A DNA stretch of 64,000 bases from CAIYRG01 sp963747255. GTDB taxonomy: Bacteria; Pseudomonadota; Alphaproteobacteria; Micropepsales; Micropepsaceae. Both the position numbers and the translations under genes were made by a program. Positions 8,048-17,207 of the stretch are shown piece by piece (within the stretch, counting starts at the first letter, position 1; each line of letters begins with the position of its first letter). The stretch lies in the NCBI GenBank assembly GCA_963747255.1, contig CAVVEG010000017.1, forward strand, positions 930,001-994,000, given 5' to 3'. The notes beneath the pieces are model-generated. The model saw only the letters and a program-made list of their open reading frames with translations, did not search any database and was not told the origin of the DNA.

Positions 8048-9088
8048 ATGTTCAAAACCGAAGTCAAAAACGACGTCCTTGCGGCGATCGGCGACACGCC
8101 GCTCATTCGCCTGAAAGGCCCTTCGGAACTCACCGGCTGCGAGATATTCGGGAAAGCCGAATTCATGAATCCGGGCCAATCGGTGAAGGACCGGGCTGCG
8201 CTGTTCATCATCAGAGAGGCGATCAGCGAGGGCCGTCTGGAACCGGGCGGGACGGTGGTCGAAGGTACCGCGGGGAACACCGGGATCGGCATCGCGGTGG
8301 TCGGCAATGCTTTGGGCATAAAATCGGTGATCGTGATTCCGGACACCCAAAGCCACGAAAAGAAGGATACTTTGCGCCTCCTGGGCGCGCATCTGATCGA
8401 AGTGCCCGCCGTTCCCTACAAGGATCCGAACAATTACGTAAAGGTTTCTCAACGCATCGCCGAGGAATTGGCCGGCGAGCGGGGGGGCGCGATCTGGGCC
8501 AATCAGTTCGACAATGTCGCCAATCGCGAAGCGCATATTCAGACCACCGGACCTGAAATCTGGCGGCAGACCGGCGGCAAGGTGGATGGTTTTGTCTGTT
8601 CGGTCGGCACGGGCGGCACGCTGGCCGGGGTGTCCATGGCACTGAAATTACGCAATCCGAAGATTGTCACGGCTGCTGCCGATCCTCTCGGTGCGGCAAT
8701 CTATTCGTGGATCAAGACCGGCGAACTTACAGTTCACGGCAATTCGATCACGGAAGGCATCGGACAGGGTCGCGTGACGAAGAATCTTGAAGGGGCGCCA
8801 ATCGACGACGCTTTTGAGATACCGGATGAAGAGGCATTACCCTGGATTTTTATGCTTCTGGAGAAAGAAGGCCTGTGCCTGGGCGGCTCGACCGGGATCA
8901 ATGTCGCGGGCGCGGTGCGCCTGGCGCAGCAACTCGGCCGGGGACATGTCGTGGTGACCATTCTTGCGGATTATGGTACGCGCTATCAGAGCAAGCTGTT
9001 CAATCCGGAATTCCTGCGCTCGAAGAATCTGCCGGTTCCGGAATGGTTGGCCTCGCCGGCGCCACTGCCACGCGTTCCATACCAATGA
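8048..9088 (+). CDS. cysK: Cysteine synthase (O-acetylserine sulfhydrylase family)
   Basis: 346 residues, PLP fold type II. IGDTPLIRL opens the fold; NPGQSVKDRA holds Lys47, the PLP Schiff base; EGTAGNTGIG is the Asn-loop that contacts PLP carboxylates; SVGTGGTLAGV binds the phosphate. Family members make cysteine from O-acetylserine and sulfide. The tail of about 30 residues after the fold is common in alphaproteobacterial members. It overlaps the next gene, sseA, by four bases (ATGA), which ties sulfide fixation to a sulfurtransferase. A cystathionine synthase role cannot be excluded. Confidence 0.85.
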   Translation: MFKTEVKNDVLAAIGDTPLIRLKGPSELTGCEIFGKAEFMNPGQSVKDRAALFIIREAISEGRLEPGGTVVEGTAGNTGIGIAVVGNALGIKSVIVIPDTQSHEKKDTLRLLGAHLIEVPAVPYKDPNNYVKVSQRIAEELAGERGGAIWANQFDNVANREAHIQTTGPEIWRQTGGKVDGFVCSVGTGGTLAGVSMALKLRNPKIVTAAADPLGAAIYSWIKTGELTVHGNSITEGIGQGRVTKNLEGAPIDDAFEIPDEEALPWIFMLLEKEGLCLGGSTGINVAGAVRLAQQLGRGHVVVTILADYGTRYQSKLFNPEFLRSKNLPVPEWLASPAPLPRVPYQ

Positions 9089-9939
9089 TGCCCGATAAGC
9101 CGCTCGTATCGACCGAATGGCTTGCAGGGCATTTGGGATCGGCTGACCTGCGCGTTGCGGACGCGTCCTGGTATTTGCCCGATGCGAAGCGGATGGCGCG
9201 AGCCGAATTCGAGGACCACCACATTCCCGGTTCTCTTTTTTTCGATATCGACGAGATCTCGGATCGCACGAGTGATCTGCCGCATATGCTGCCGGCTGTC
9301 GCGGATTTTGCGGTCGCGATGGAGCGCCTCGGCATAGGGGATTCGGATTTTGTCGTGTTCTATGACGGTGCAGGTATCTATTCTTCACCGCGGGCGCTTT
9401 GGATGATGCGTGCGATGGGACATGATCGCGCGGCAGTACTGGATGGCGGGTTGCCAAAATGGCAGCGCGAGAAGCGGCCGCTGGAATCCGGAATGCCCAA
9501 CCACCGTGATCGGACTCATTTCACCGCCAGATTTCGGTCCGAAATGGTGCGCGACTTTGCGGCGATGCAGCAATGTCTGGCGACCCGGGATGTGCAGGTT
9601 ATAGATGCGCGCAGCCCCGGCCGGTTCAGGGGCGAGGAGCGGGAGCCACGCGCCGGAGTTCGCCCGGGCCACATTCCCGGTTCGGCAAATGTCCACTATG
9701 CGGAACTGCTGCGGGGTGACGGAACGCTGCGCGGACCGGACGAACTGCGGCATTTATTTGCCGAACAGGGCATCGCTCTGGATCATCCCGTGGTGACGAG
9801 CTGTGGTTCCGGGATCACGGCCGCGATAGTCGCGTTGGGACTGGAGGCCGCGGGCGCGAATCAGATCGCGCTTTATGACGGTTCCTGGTCGGAATGGGGC
9901 GCGCGCGCAGACGCGCCGGTTGCGACGGGCGCCGCATGA
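9085..9939 (+). CDS. sseA: 3-mercaptopyruvate sulfurtransferase
   Basis: 284 residues with two rhodanese domains. Domain 1 carries DASWYLP and HIPGSLFFDID but no catalytic Cys; domain 2 carries IDARSPGRFRGEE, RPGHIPGSANVHY and the active loop SCGSGITAA with Cys240. The CG-S-G-I/V-T loop is the mercaptopyruvate type, unlike the CRKGVT loop of thiosulfate sulfurtransferases. It moves sulfur from 3-mercaptopyruvate to a thiol acceptor. The start overlaps the cysK stop (ATG at 9085 or 9088), and its stop overlaps the following acetyltransferase start. Confidence 0.9.
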   Translation: MMPDKPLVSTEWLAGHLGSADLRVADASWYLPDAKRMARAEFEDHHIPGSLFFDIDEISDRTSDLPHMLPAVADFAVAMERLGIGDSDFVVFYDGAGIYSSPRALWMMRAMGHDRAAVLDGGLPKWQREKRPLESGMPNHRDRTHFTARFRSEMVRDFAAMQQCLATRDVQVIDARSPGRFRGEEREPRAGVRPGHIPGSANVHYAELLRGDGTLRGPDELRHLFAEQGIALDHPVVTSCGSGITAAIVALGLEAAGANQIALYDGSWSEWGARADAPVATGAA

Positions 9940-10484
9940 GGCGGGGCAGCAGCGTTCCCCGAGAACTGAGCGCGACCGTGACCTATCTTGCGATGGAAAG
10001 CCGGCCGTCCTCGCTATCTCCACCGCCGCCCTTGATCAAGAGCGCGCTTTTCAGATGCGAAAATCCGCCGGTGCATTTCTATCGCTATCTGTACGACACG
10101 GTTGGCCGTCCCTGGTACTGGATCGAACGCCGGTTGTGGAACGATGACCGGCTGCGCTTGCATCTGGCGCAGGAGAAAATTGCGCTCTACGCCCTTTATC
10201 TTGGAGGCGTTCCCGGCGGCATGGCGGAACTGGATTTCCGCGAGCGGAACATCGCGCAGCTCAGCTATTTCGGCCTCACACCGGAGTTCATCGGACGCCG
10301 CATCGGTCCCTGGTTCCTGCATCAGATTGTGGAGTTGAGCTGGGCCGAACAGATTTCGCGCCTGCTGGTGAACACCTGCACGCTCGACTACAAAAAAGCG
10401 CTTGTGACCTATCAGCGGGCCGGCTTTGTCGCTTATGCGCGCACGGAGCGGACGGTCGTCGTGCCGAAAGATTATCCGACGTGA
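9936..10484 (+). CDS. GNAT-family N-acetyltransferase
   Basis: 182 residues. A GNAT core is visible: VGRPWYWIERRLW, GGVPGGMAELDF (strand 4), AQLSYFGLTPEFIGRRIGPW (strand 4 and the acetyl-CoA loop, here GRRIGP), and VNTCTLDYKKALVTYQRAGF near the end. The start ATG overlaps the sseA stop (ATGA), so it closes a cysK-sseA-GNAT operon. The substrate is unknown. From the context an acetylated sulfur amino acid or precursor is a reasonable guess only. Confidence 0.75.
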   Translation: MRRGSSVPRELSATVTYLAMESRPSSLSPPPPLIKSALFRCENPPVHFYRYLYDTVGRPWYWIERRLWNDDRLRLHLAQEKIALYALYLGGVPGGMAELDFRERNIAQLSYFGLTPEFIGRRIGPWFLHQIVELSWAEQISRLLVNTCTLDYKKALVTYQRAGFVAYARTERTVVVPKDYPT

Positions 10485-10588
10485 GGGTGGCGCGCTGTTC
10501 CCGGAACTGCCGCAACATTGAAAACCGCGGCCGATGGGTTGCGGATCACGCGCCGCATTCGCGCCGCTGGCCGGGATGACAGCTTAAA

Positions 10589-12548
10589 ATGAATGGAAGG
10601 GAGCTGACAGTCCGGGGGATCACTCTGGGCGTGGCCATCACGCTGCTGTTTACGGCGGCCAATATCTATCTCGGTCTTAAAGTGGGGCTGACATTTGCGT
10701 CTTCGATTCCCGCTGCCGTGATTTCAATGGCCGTTCTTAGCTTCTTTTCCGGGTCCAACATCCGCGAAAACAATATCGTGCAGACTACGGCCTCCGCGGC
10801 CGGGGCGCTTGCGGCGGTGATTTTCGTGCTGCCGGGCCTCGTTATCATTGGCTGGTGGACGCGATTTCCGTTCTGGTTGTCGTTCTTCGCCTGCGCGGGC
10901 GGCGGCACGCTGGGCGTTTTGTTCAGCATACCGCTGCGGCGGGCCCTGGTTACATCGTCGGATCTTCCATATCCGGAAGGCGTAGCCGCCGCAGAAGTCC
11001 TCAAGGTCGGATCGGACCTGCGCGAGGAAGCCCATGGACAGGCCGGAAGGGCGCGCGAAGGATTTGTCGCCATCGTCGTCGGCTCGGTTGCATCCGCCGC
11101 TCTTGCGCTGCTGATTGCGACGCGGCTCGCGGCATCCGACCTGCAGAACTATTTCCGGATCGGTTCGCAAAGCGCGAGTGGCTATGATGTGGCTCTTTCT
11201 CTTGCACTGATTGGAGCCGGCCATCTGGTCGGGTTGTATGTTGGCATTGCGATGCTGACCGGACTTCTGATCGCATGGGGCGCCGCCGTGCCCGTGCTTA
11301 CTGCAATGTTTCCGCAACCCGGCGCAACTCCGGAAGCGCATGTGATGGCATTGTGGGCGACGCAGGTACGTTTCATTGGAGCGGGTGCAATGGCGGTTGC
11401 CGCCTTGTGGACGCTTCTTCGTCTCGCCTCACCCATTATCTCCGGATTTGTGCGCACGGCAGCCGCGGCAAGGAATGCGCCCGTGCGCGGCCCGGATCAG
11501 ACAGATCGCGACCTCGGCGCAAACTGGATCGTCGGGCTGTCGATTGCCTGCCTTGCAGTCATTGCCGGGCTGGTGTGGAATTTCGTGCGGGCAAGTCCAC
11601 TTTCCGGTGAGACGCTGCGGTTCGTCATAGCCGCTGTTCCATTCGTGGTGATTGCAGGATTCCTGGTCGCCGCGATCTGTGGCTATATGGCGGGCCTGAT
11701 CGGCTCCTCGAACAGCCCCGTATCGGGCGTGGGCATTCTCGCCATCGTCGGCTGTTCGGTTCTCGTACTGGTGATCGCGCCCGCCGGCGTGCAGAATCCC
11801 ACCGCGCTGGCAGCGGTTGCGCTCTTCGTCACTTCGATGGTCTTCGCGGTCGCGGTGATCTCGAACGACAATCTGCAGGACCTCAAAACCGGGCAACTGG
11901 TCGGCGCTGCGCCGTGGCGACAGCAGGTGGCGCTAATTGTCGGTGTCCTGGCCGGAGCGACTGGTCATTCCCGCCGGTGCTCAACCTGCTGGTGGAGGCC
12001 TATGGTTTTGCCGGCGCGCCACATGCGGCGGCGATTGCCGCCAAACCCCTGCCCGCCCCTCAGGCAAGTCTGATTTCCACCCTGGCGTTGGGCGTAATCG
12101 GGAGAAAACTCGACTGGAACATGATCGGCACAGGGGCGCTGATCGGGGCGTCATCGTCGTGGCCATTGACGGGCTGCTCGCAGCGCGCAAAATCTTCCAC
12201 CTGCCACCGCTTGCGGTTGGGATGGGGATTTACCTGCCGATGTCTGCGACGCTGCCGGTGATGATTGGCGCGGTCATCGGCTGGTGGTTCAACCGCCGAG
12301 CGAGCCGTGGCGCGGATGCCGCGCGGGTGCAACATCTGGGCGTGCTCGTGGCGTCGGGAATGATCGTCGGTGAAAGCCTGTTCGGCGTGCTGATTGCGGG
12401 TCTGATCGTGGCGCTGGGGACCGAATCGCCCCTTGCTGTTGCCGCGCCGGATTTTGCCGGCGGGCAGTCCATCGGTTTTGCCTGTTTTGCTTTCCTGATT
12501 GTGGTGTTGTACGCTTGGATGCTGCGCCGCGGATCGGCCGCGCGATGA
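10589..12548 (+). pseudogene. OPT-family oligopeptide transporter, three frameshifts
   Basis: Translation across three frames gives one continuous OPT transporter of about 650 residues with many membrane helices: RGITLGVAITLLFTAANIYL and GLTFASSIPAAVISMAVLSF at the start, then SSNSPVSGVGILAI and NDNLQDLKTGQLVGA. The frame first breaks at 11965-11985, where two extra bases disrupt the expected A-L-V-I-P-P-V-L-N-L. It breaks again near 12146-12150 inside GTGALIG, before VIVVAIDGLLAARK. Reading continues to a stop at 12546-12548. The tail overlaps the POT gene start (ATGA). Single-base slips in GC-rich runs suggest sequence error. OPT proteins import peptides or metal chelates. Confidence 0.8.
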
Positions 12549-13936
12549 CAGCGGTCCATTCTTCCGTCGTTGCGCCGCTGACGTCCCGTCGCGAAATTTT
12601 CGGGCATCCTGCCGGTCTCATAGTCCTGTTCGGGACGGAGATGTGGGAGCGCTTTTCCTATTACGGAATGCGCGCTCTGTTCGTGCTGTATCTCACGCGC
12701 TATCTGCTGCTGCCCGGCCACGTCGAGCATGTCTGGGGCTATGCGGGTGTCAAATCCTTCTTCGAATTTTTTGCCGGACCGCTTGCGATACAGCCGCTCT
12801 CGTCTTTGCTCTATGGCAGCTACACGGGGCTCGTTTATTTCACGCCGCTCGCCGGGGGGTGGCTTGCCGATCGCGTGATGGGCCAGAAGCGGGTGGTGGT
12901 TCTGGGCATTATTCTGATGGCGTTCGGCCATTTCATGATGGCATTCGAATCGCTGTTGTTTCCGGCGCTTTTTCTTCTGGTGATCGGCGTTGGTATTTTC
13001 AAACCGAATACGACAAGCCAGGTTGGCTCGCTCTATGCAGCCGACGATCATCGGCGCGACCGCGCCTATTCGATCTTTTATGTCGGGATCAATCTGGGCG
13101 CCTTCCTGTCGCCTCTGATCTGCGGCTCGTTGGGCGAGAACGCCGGCTGGCATTACGGGTTCGGCGCAGCGGGTGTTGGAATGCTGATCGCATTGGCCGT
13201 CTATCTGGGCGGCTTTGGCAGTTTGCCGGAAGACGCGCTGAACCGGCACAAAGCAGCGCATATCGCCGAACCGCCGCTGTCGCCGGATGAAAAACACGCC
13301 GTGCTTTGGCTGGTTCTCCTCATCCTTCCTTTGACGCTCTATTGGGCGTGCTATGAGCAACAGGGGAATACAATCGCTCTCTGGGCGGCGGATAACACCG
13401 ACCGCAACATCGATCTTCTGTTCTGGCGCGGCGTTATCGACGTAACCTGGTTTCAGTCCGTTAATCCGCTGATGATTTTTGCGTTTACGCCTTTCGTAAT
13501 CGCGCTGTGGCGGCGCCAGGCGGCAATGGGGAAAGAACCGTCCACCGCAAGGAAGATGATCTTCGGCTGTGGCTGCATGGCGGCGGCCAACGCGATCATG
13601 GCATTGGCGGCCCTGCTGGCCGGTTCCGAGGGCAAAGCGAGCTGGATCTGGCTGTTCTGGTATTTCGCCGTTCTGACGCTGGGCGAACTCTACCTTTCGC
13701 CGGTAAGCCTGTCGCTGTATTCGAAGGCGTCGCCGCCGAAAATTGTTTCGACCATGATGGCTGTGGGGTTCATCCCGAATTTCATCGGCGGCGGATTTCT
13801 GCAAGGCTGGTTGGGGGCATATTGGAGCACGATGGGTAAACCGCAATTTTTTCTGATGATTGCCACAATCGCCGTCCTGGCCGGTGCAGGCGTTCTGGGC
13901 TTTTCGCGGCCGCTGAAGCGGCTGGCGCAGGAGTAA
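12545..13936 (+). CDS. POT-family proton-dependent di/tripeptide transporter
   Basis: 463 residues with the PTR2/POT signature. FGTEMWERFSYYGMRALFVL holds the E-x-x-E-R-F-x-Y-Y proton and peptide motif at helix 1; GGWLADRVMGQKR is the MFS loop; FKPNTTSQVGSLY and YSIFYVGINLGAFLSPLICG are POT motifs. Later WACYEQQGNTIALWA and a GELYLSPVSLSLYSK helix complete the fold. Such proteins import di- and tripeptides with protons. The start overlaps the upstream OPT gene by four bases, so two unrelated peptide-uptake families are translationally coupled here. Confidence 0.9.
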   Translation: MTAVHSSVVAPLTSRREIFGHPAGLIVLFGTEMWERFSYYGMRALFVLYLTRYLLLPGHVEHVWGYAGVKSFFEFFAGPLAIQPLSSLLYGSYTGLVYFTPLAGGWLADRVMGQKRVVVLGIILMAFGHFMMAFESLLFPALFLLVIGVGIFKPNTTSQVGSLYAADDHRRDRAYSIFYVGINLGAFLSPLICGSLGENAGWHYGFGAAGVGMLIALAVYLGGFGSLPEDALNRHKAAHIAEPPLSPDEKHAVLWLVLLILPLTLYWACYEQQGNTIALWAADNTDRNIDLLFWRGVIDVTWFQSVNPLMIFAFTPFVIALWRRQAAMGKEPSTARKMIFGCGCMAAANAIMALAALLAGSEGKASWIWLFWYFAVLTLGELYLSPVSLSLYSKASPPKIVSTMMAVGFIPNFIGGGFLQGWLGAYWSTMGKPQFFLMIATIAVLAGAGVLGFSRPLKRLAQE

Positions 13937-13940
13937 TCCG

Positions 13941-15099
13941 ATGGCGCGGAAAAGGACACAGACTCGTCCAGGCCGGGCGGGATCCGGCCCTGCATGCCGG
14001 CGCGGTCAATGTTCCCGTGTATCGCGCTTCGACAATTTTGTTCCCCGACCTGGAAAGCATGCGCTCGGAGGCAATGCCTTACACCTATGGGCGGCGGGGA
14101 ACGCCGACGACGCGATCGCTGGAACAGGCGGTCTGCGAACTGGAGGGCGGCGCAAGAACCGTGCTCGCACCATCGGGACTTGCGGCGTGCAGCCTTGCGA
14201 TCCTCACCACCTGCGGCGCGGGCGACCATATTCTGGTGAGCAATTCGGTATATGCGCCGACGCGCGTCTTTTGCCAGAAGCTGGGCAAGCGTTATGGCAT
14301 GTTGGCCGATTATTTTGAGCCGTGCATTGGCGCCGGGATAGAGGCGCTGTTCCGGCCCAACACCAAAGCGGTGTTTCTGGAAAGCCCCGGTTCGCTTACG
14401 TTCGAAGTGCAGGACGTTCCTGCGATAGCCACTGCTGCGCGCCGGCACGGCATTGCCGTGATACTGGACAATACCTGGGCAACTCCGCTGCATTTCCATG
14501 CATTCGGGCATGGTGTCGATCTGTCGGTTCAGGCGGCAACGAAGTATATCGGCGGCCATTCCGATGTCCTGCTGGGGACGGTGACGGCGAATGAAACGTG
14601 GCGCGCGCGGCTCGTGGAAACGCATGGCATGCTGGGGTTGTGCGCTTCGGGGGATGAGGCGTGGCTGGCGTTGCGGGGATTGAGGACTTTGGGCGCGCGA
14701 TTGATACAGCATCAGGAAAGCGCGACCGAAATTGCCACCTGGCTGAAATCGCGCCCCGAAGTGGCGCGCGTGATCTATCCGCCTCTGCATGGCGATCCGG
14801 GCCACGAATTGTGGAAACGCGATTTTACGGGGGGATGCGGATTGTTCGCGGTCGTGCTGAACGCGGTGGACGAGCGCGCCGTTTCCGCCTTCGTCGATGG
14901 TTTGCAGTATTTCGGGCTTGGATATTCCTGGGGCGGCTTCGAAAGCCTGGTCGTGCCGGCCCATTTTCACCGCAACTTCCCGCCGGTACTGGAAGGACCC
15001 CTGGTGAGGCTCCATATCGGGCTGGAAGACGTCGAGGATCTCAAAGCCGATCTGACTGCCGGTTTTGAACGTCTGAACAACATTGCGAAGGAGACATGA
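13941..15099 (+). pseudogene. metC: Cystathionine beta-lyase, one frameshift at codon 4
   Basis: From 14017 the frame gives 360 residues of a Cys/Met-metabolism PLP enzyme: YRASTILFPDLES, YGRRGTPTTRSLE, the PLP Lys in QAATKYIGGHSDVL, and YSWGGFESLV near the end. The missing N-terminus is present upstream in another frame (GHRLVQAGRDPALHAGAVNV), starting from an ATG at 13941. The two join if the AAAA run at 13950-13953 is read as AAA. The full product would be about 385 residues. This is almost certainly a homopolymer error in an intact gene. The enzyme cleaves cystathionine to homocysteine, and it sits with other sulfur genes. Confidence 0.85.
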
Positions 15100-15399
15100 A
15101 TGACGCCCGACGGCAAATGGCAGCTGACGATCAACACGCCCCTGGGCGCGCAGCAGAGCATGCTTACGATCAGCGCAAACGGAGATTCGCTGTCGGGCAC
15201 ACAGAGCGCCGCATCCGGTGACGAGCGGCCGATCGAGGATGGCCAAATCGAGGGCGACAATCTCAGCTGGAAAGCCTCGATTACAAAACCGATGCCGATG
15301 GTGCTGGAATTCGCTGCAACCGTGCAGGGCAATTCGATATCGGGTTCGGTGAAGCTCGGACCCTTTGGTACGCAGTCCTTTCACGGAGTGCGCGCCTGA
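15100..15399 (+). CDS. Conserved small beta-rich protein, function unknown
   Basis: 99 residues of short alternating polar and hydrophobic strands (KWQLTINTPLG, SMLTISANGDSLSGT, GQIEGDNLSWKASITKPMP, FAATVQGNSISGSVKLG, QSFHGVRA). The pattern suggests a small beta-barrel or sandwich. It begins immediately after the metC stop, and its stop overlaps the hisI start, so it belongs to this operon. There is no signal peptide. I recognise similar short proteins from other alphaproteobacteria, but no function. Confidence 0.65.
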   Translation: MTPDGKWQLTINTPLGAQQSMLTISANGDSLSGTQSAASGDERPIEDGQIEGDNLSWKASITKPMPMVLEFAATVQGNSISGSVKLGPFGTQSFHGVRA

Positions 15400-15740
15400 G
15401 CGAAGGACTTTCGCGCGAAGCGTTTCTCAGGACCGTCAAATATGACGCCAACGGTCTGGTACCCGCCATCGCGCAGGATATGGAAACCGGCGCAGTCCTG
15501 ATGCTGGCCTGGATGAACGAAGAAGCGCTGCTGCGCACGATCACGAGCGGTGATGTCACCTACTGGTCCCGCTCGCGGCAGCAATTGTGGCGCAAGGGCG
15601 AAACCAGCGGCCACACCCAGCGGCTGATTGAAGCGCGAGTGGATTGTGACGGGGATGCGCTGCTGCTCCGGGTGGTGCAGACTGGCCCGGCCTGTCACAC
15701 CGGCGCCGCGGTTTGTTTTTTTCGGGCATTGAAGGAATGA
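15396..15740 (+). CDS. hisI: Phosphoribosyl-AMP cyclohydrolase, probable CTG start
   Basis: The HisI core is unmistakable: GAVLMLAWMNEEAL, VTYWSRSRQQLWRKGETSGH, DCDGDALL (Mg ligands) and GPACHTGAAVC (Zn Cys). It opens the purine ring of phosphoribosyl-AMP in histidine synthesis. The first ATG in frame (15480) would delete conserved residues VKYDANGLVPAIAQD. No ATG, GTG or TTG lies upstream in this frame before the conserved part. A CTG at 15396 does, with GGAG eight bases before it and a CTGA overlap with the previous stop, giving 114 residues. I infer that CTG is the start. Confidence 0.85.
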   Translation: MSEGLSREAFLRTVKYDANGLVPAIAQDMETGAVLMLAWMNEEALLRTITSGDVTYWSRSRQQLWRKGETSGHTQRLIEARVDCDGDALLLRVVQTGPACHTGAAVCFFRALKE

Positions 15741-16570
15741 CCGATTGGCGTCCGAAGCCCATTGCGGTTCCGGAGCAGACGTCTTCACATTCCGGTTTTG
15801 TTGCGGTGGGCGATGCACGCCTGCACTACTGGGACACCGGAGGTACGGAACCCACGGTTATCCTGCTGCACCCGGCCACGGGCAGCGACCGCATCTGGGT
15901 TTATCAGCAACCGGTATTCGCAAAGGCGGGATATAGGGTCATTGCCTGGTCGCGGCGCGGGCATGCGGAATCCGATTCCGTGTCCGATAGCCAGCCCGGA
16001 ACGGCCACAGGGGACCTGCATGCGCTGGCGCAACGTCTCGGCTTGACGCGATTTCACCTTCTGGGATGCGCCGCGGGCGGCGGCATTGCAATCGATTATG
16101 CGCTTTCGCATCCGGACCGGTTGCTGTCGCTCACAATCGTTTGCGCGGTGGGGGGCATTGTTGAACCCGAATATGCGATGCGCGCCAGTCTGCTTCGGCC
16201 GGACGATTTCAATTCATGGCCGTCAAGCTTCCGCGAGCTGTCGCCATCCTATCGCGCCGCCAATCCGGAGGGCGTTAAGGAATGGGAACGGCTTGAGGCG
16301 CAGGCGATAACCGGAAAACGTCACGGGCAGCCGCCGGAGAACCGGATCGACTGGGCGGCGCTGGCGCGAATAAGGACACCGGCCCTGATAATGGGCGGCA
16401 ATGCCGATCTTTATTCGCCCCCTGCCCTGTTGCGTGCCTATGCGTCGTATATTCCGGATGCGGAGCTTGTCATCCTGCCCGAAGGGGGCCACTCGCTCTA
16501 TTGGGAATTTCCCGATTTGTTCAATGCGACCGTGCTGGAGTTTTGGGCGCGGAATACCCCGAAAGCCTGA
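15737..16570 (+). CDS. Alpha/beta-hydrolase-fold protein lacking the nucleophile Ser
   Basis: 277 residues. The fold is clear: VILLHPATGSDRIW (oxyanion loop), VIAWSRRGHAES, and a C-terminal PEGGHSLYWEFP with the catalytic His. At the nucleophile elbow, where G-x-S-x-G is expected, it reads LLGCAAGGGIAIDYA, so Ala stands in the Ser position and Cys just before it. It is probably not an ordinary esterase; some relatives with such elbows are lyase-like or have unknown chemistry. The start overlaps the hisI stop (ATGA), which ends the operon. Confidence 0.75.
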   Translation: MTDWRPKPIAVPEQTSSHSGFVAVGDARLHYWDTGGTEPTVILLHPATGSDRIWVYQQPVFAKAGYRVIAWSRRGHAESDSVSDSQPGTATGDLHALAQRLGLTRFHLLGCAAGGGIAIDYALSHPDRLLSLTIVCAVGGIVEPEYAMRASLLRPDDFNSWPSSFRELSPSYRAANPEGVKEWERLEAQAITGKRHGQPPENRIDWAALARIRTPALIMGGNADLYSPPALLRAYASYIPDAELVILPEGGHSLYWEFPDLFNATVLEFWARNTPKA

Positions 16571-16617
16571 GTTTGGATGAAGAAGACGGATCAAAATTCG
16601 CAGAGCGGTAGAACGCC

Positions 16618-16860
16618 TTATAATCCGGTCGCCTGCTCAGCGCTGTGGTAATCGGCCGTCGTGATGTTGTTTTTGAGATGACGGCTTGCGATGCGGGCGA
16701 AATGGGCTTTGCGATCGGCGATGAACGGCTCGATTTCGTCTTGCCGCATGGGTCCAAACCAGTAGCGGGTGTGCTCGCTTCCGGCCTGTTCGATGACGGA
16801 CCACAGATCGCCGTTGCGGCGAACGGTCCAACTCGCGACATTGAAATCGAATTGGCTCAT
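16618..16860 (-). CDS. Small conserved hypothetical protein
   Basis: 80 residues: FDFNVASWTVRRNGDLWSVI at the start, then RYWFGPMRQDEIEPFIADR and a basic helix. The aromatic-rich first half looks like a small soluble domain. No strong ribosome-binding site is seen. It is convergent with the hydrolase gene and divergent from the beta-propeller gene. I do not recognise a family. Confidence 0.45.
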   Translation of the reverse strand: MSQFDFNVASWTVRRNGDLWSVIEQAGSEHTRYWFGPMRQDEIEPFIADRKAHFARIASRHLKNNITTADYHSAEQATGL

Positions 16861-17207
16861 CGTGGAAAATTAGCATCAAGCAATGAGAAAAATGCTTACG
16901 CAGGAAGTCGGTTGCCTGCCGGCGGGGTCATCCGGGAATTCTGGTTAACAGAGTGGAAAAAACTAATTGGAAAATTACACCGCCCTGTCTCCCAAACCAT
17001 CTCCGGTTGAAAATACACCCGTGTTCGTATCAAAATGCGATCGGGGATGGGGTGCCCCCTAAACCGCCTTTTTGGGCTGATGACCCCTGTCACGAATGTG
17101 GTGGGATGGGTTGTCATGCCAACAGCGGATTGCCGCAACTCGCGAAGCCAATATCCAATGCACGTTCTGAACGACCGGTTCGGCGCGCAGTCCGGGAGGA
17201 AATCAAT
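16861..17207. other. Divergent intergenic region with no gene seen
   Basis: 347 bases between a minus-strand hypothetical gene and the plus-strand beta-propeller gene. It includes an AT-rich patch around 16945-16985, which could hold a promoter. The propeller reading frame is open upstream to 16953, but the sequence before 17208 does not look like protein. Confidence 0.45.

Noticed and set aside
12230..13846. Long minus-strand open frame (538 codons) opposite the POT transporter
   Set aside because: It lies fully antisense to a clear transporter gene, is rich in Arg, Gln and His, and shows no domain. Long antisense frames are expected in this GC range.
13690..15384. Long minus-strand open frame (564 codons) opposite metC
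   Set aside because: Antisense to metC and its neighbours with no recognisable motif; a shadow of codon bias.
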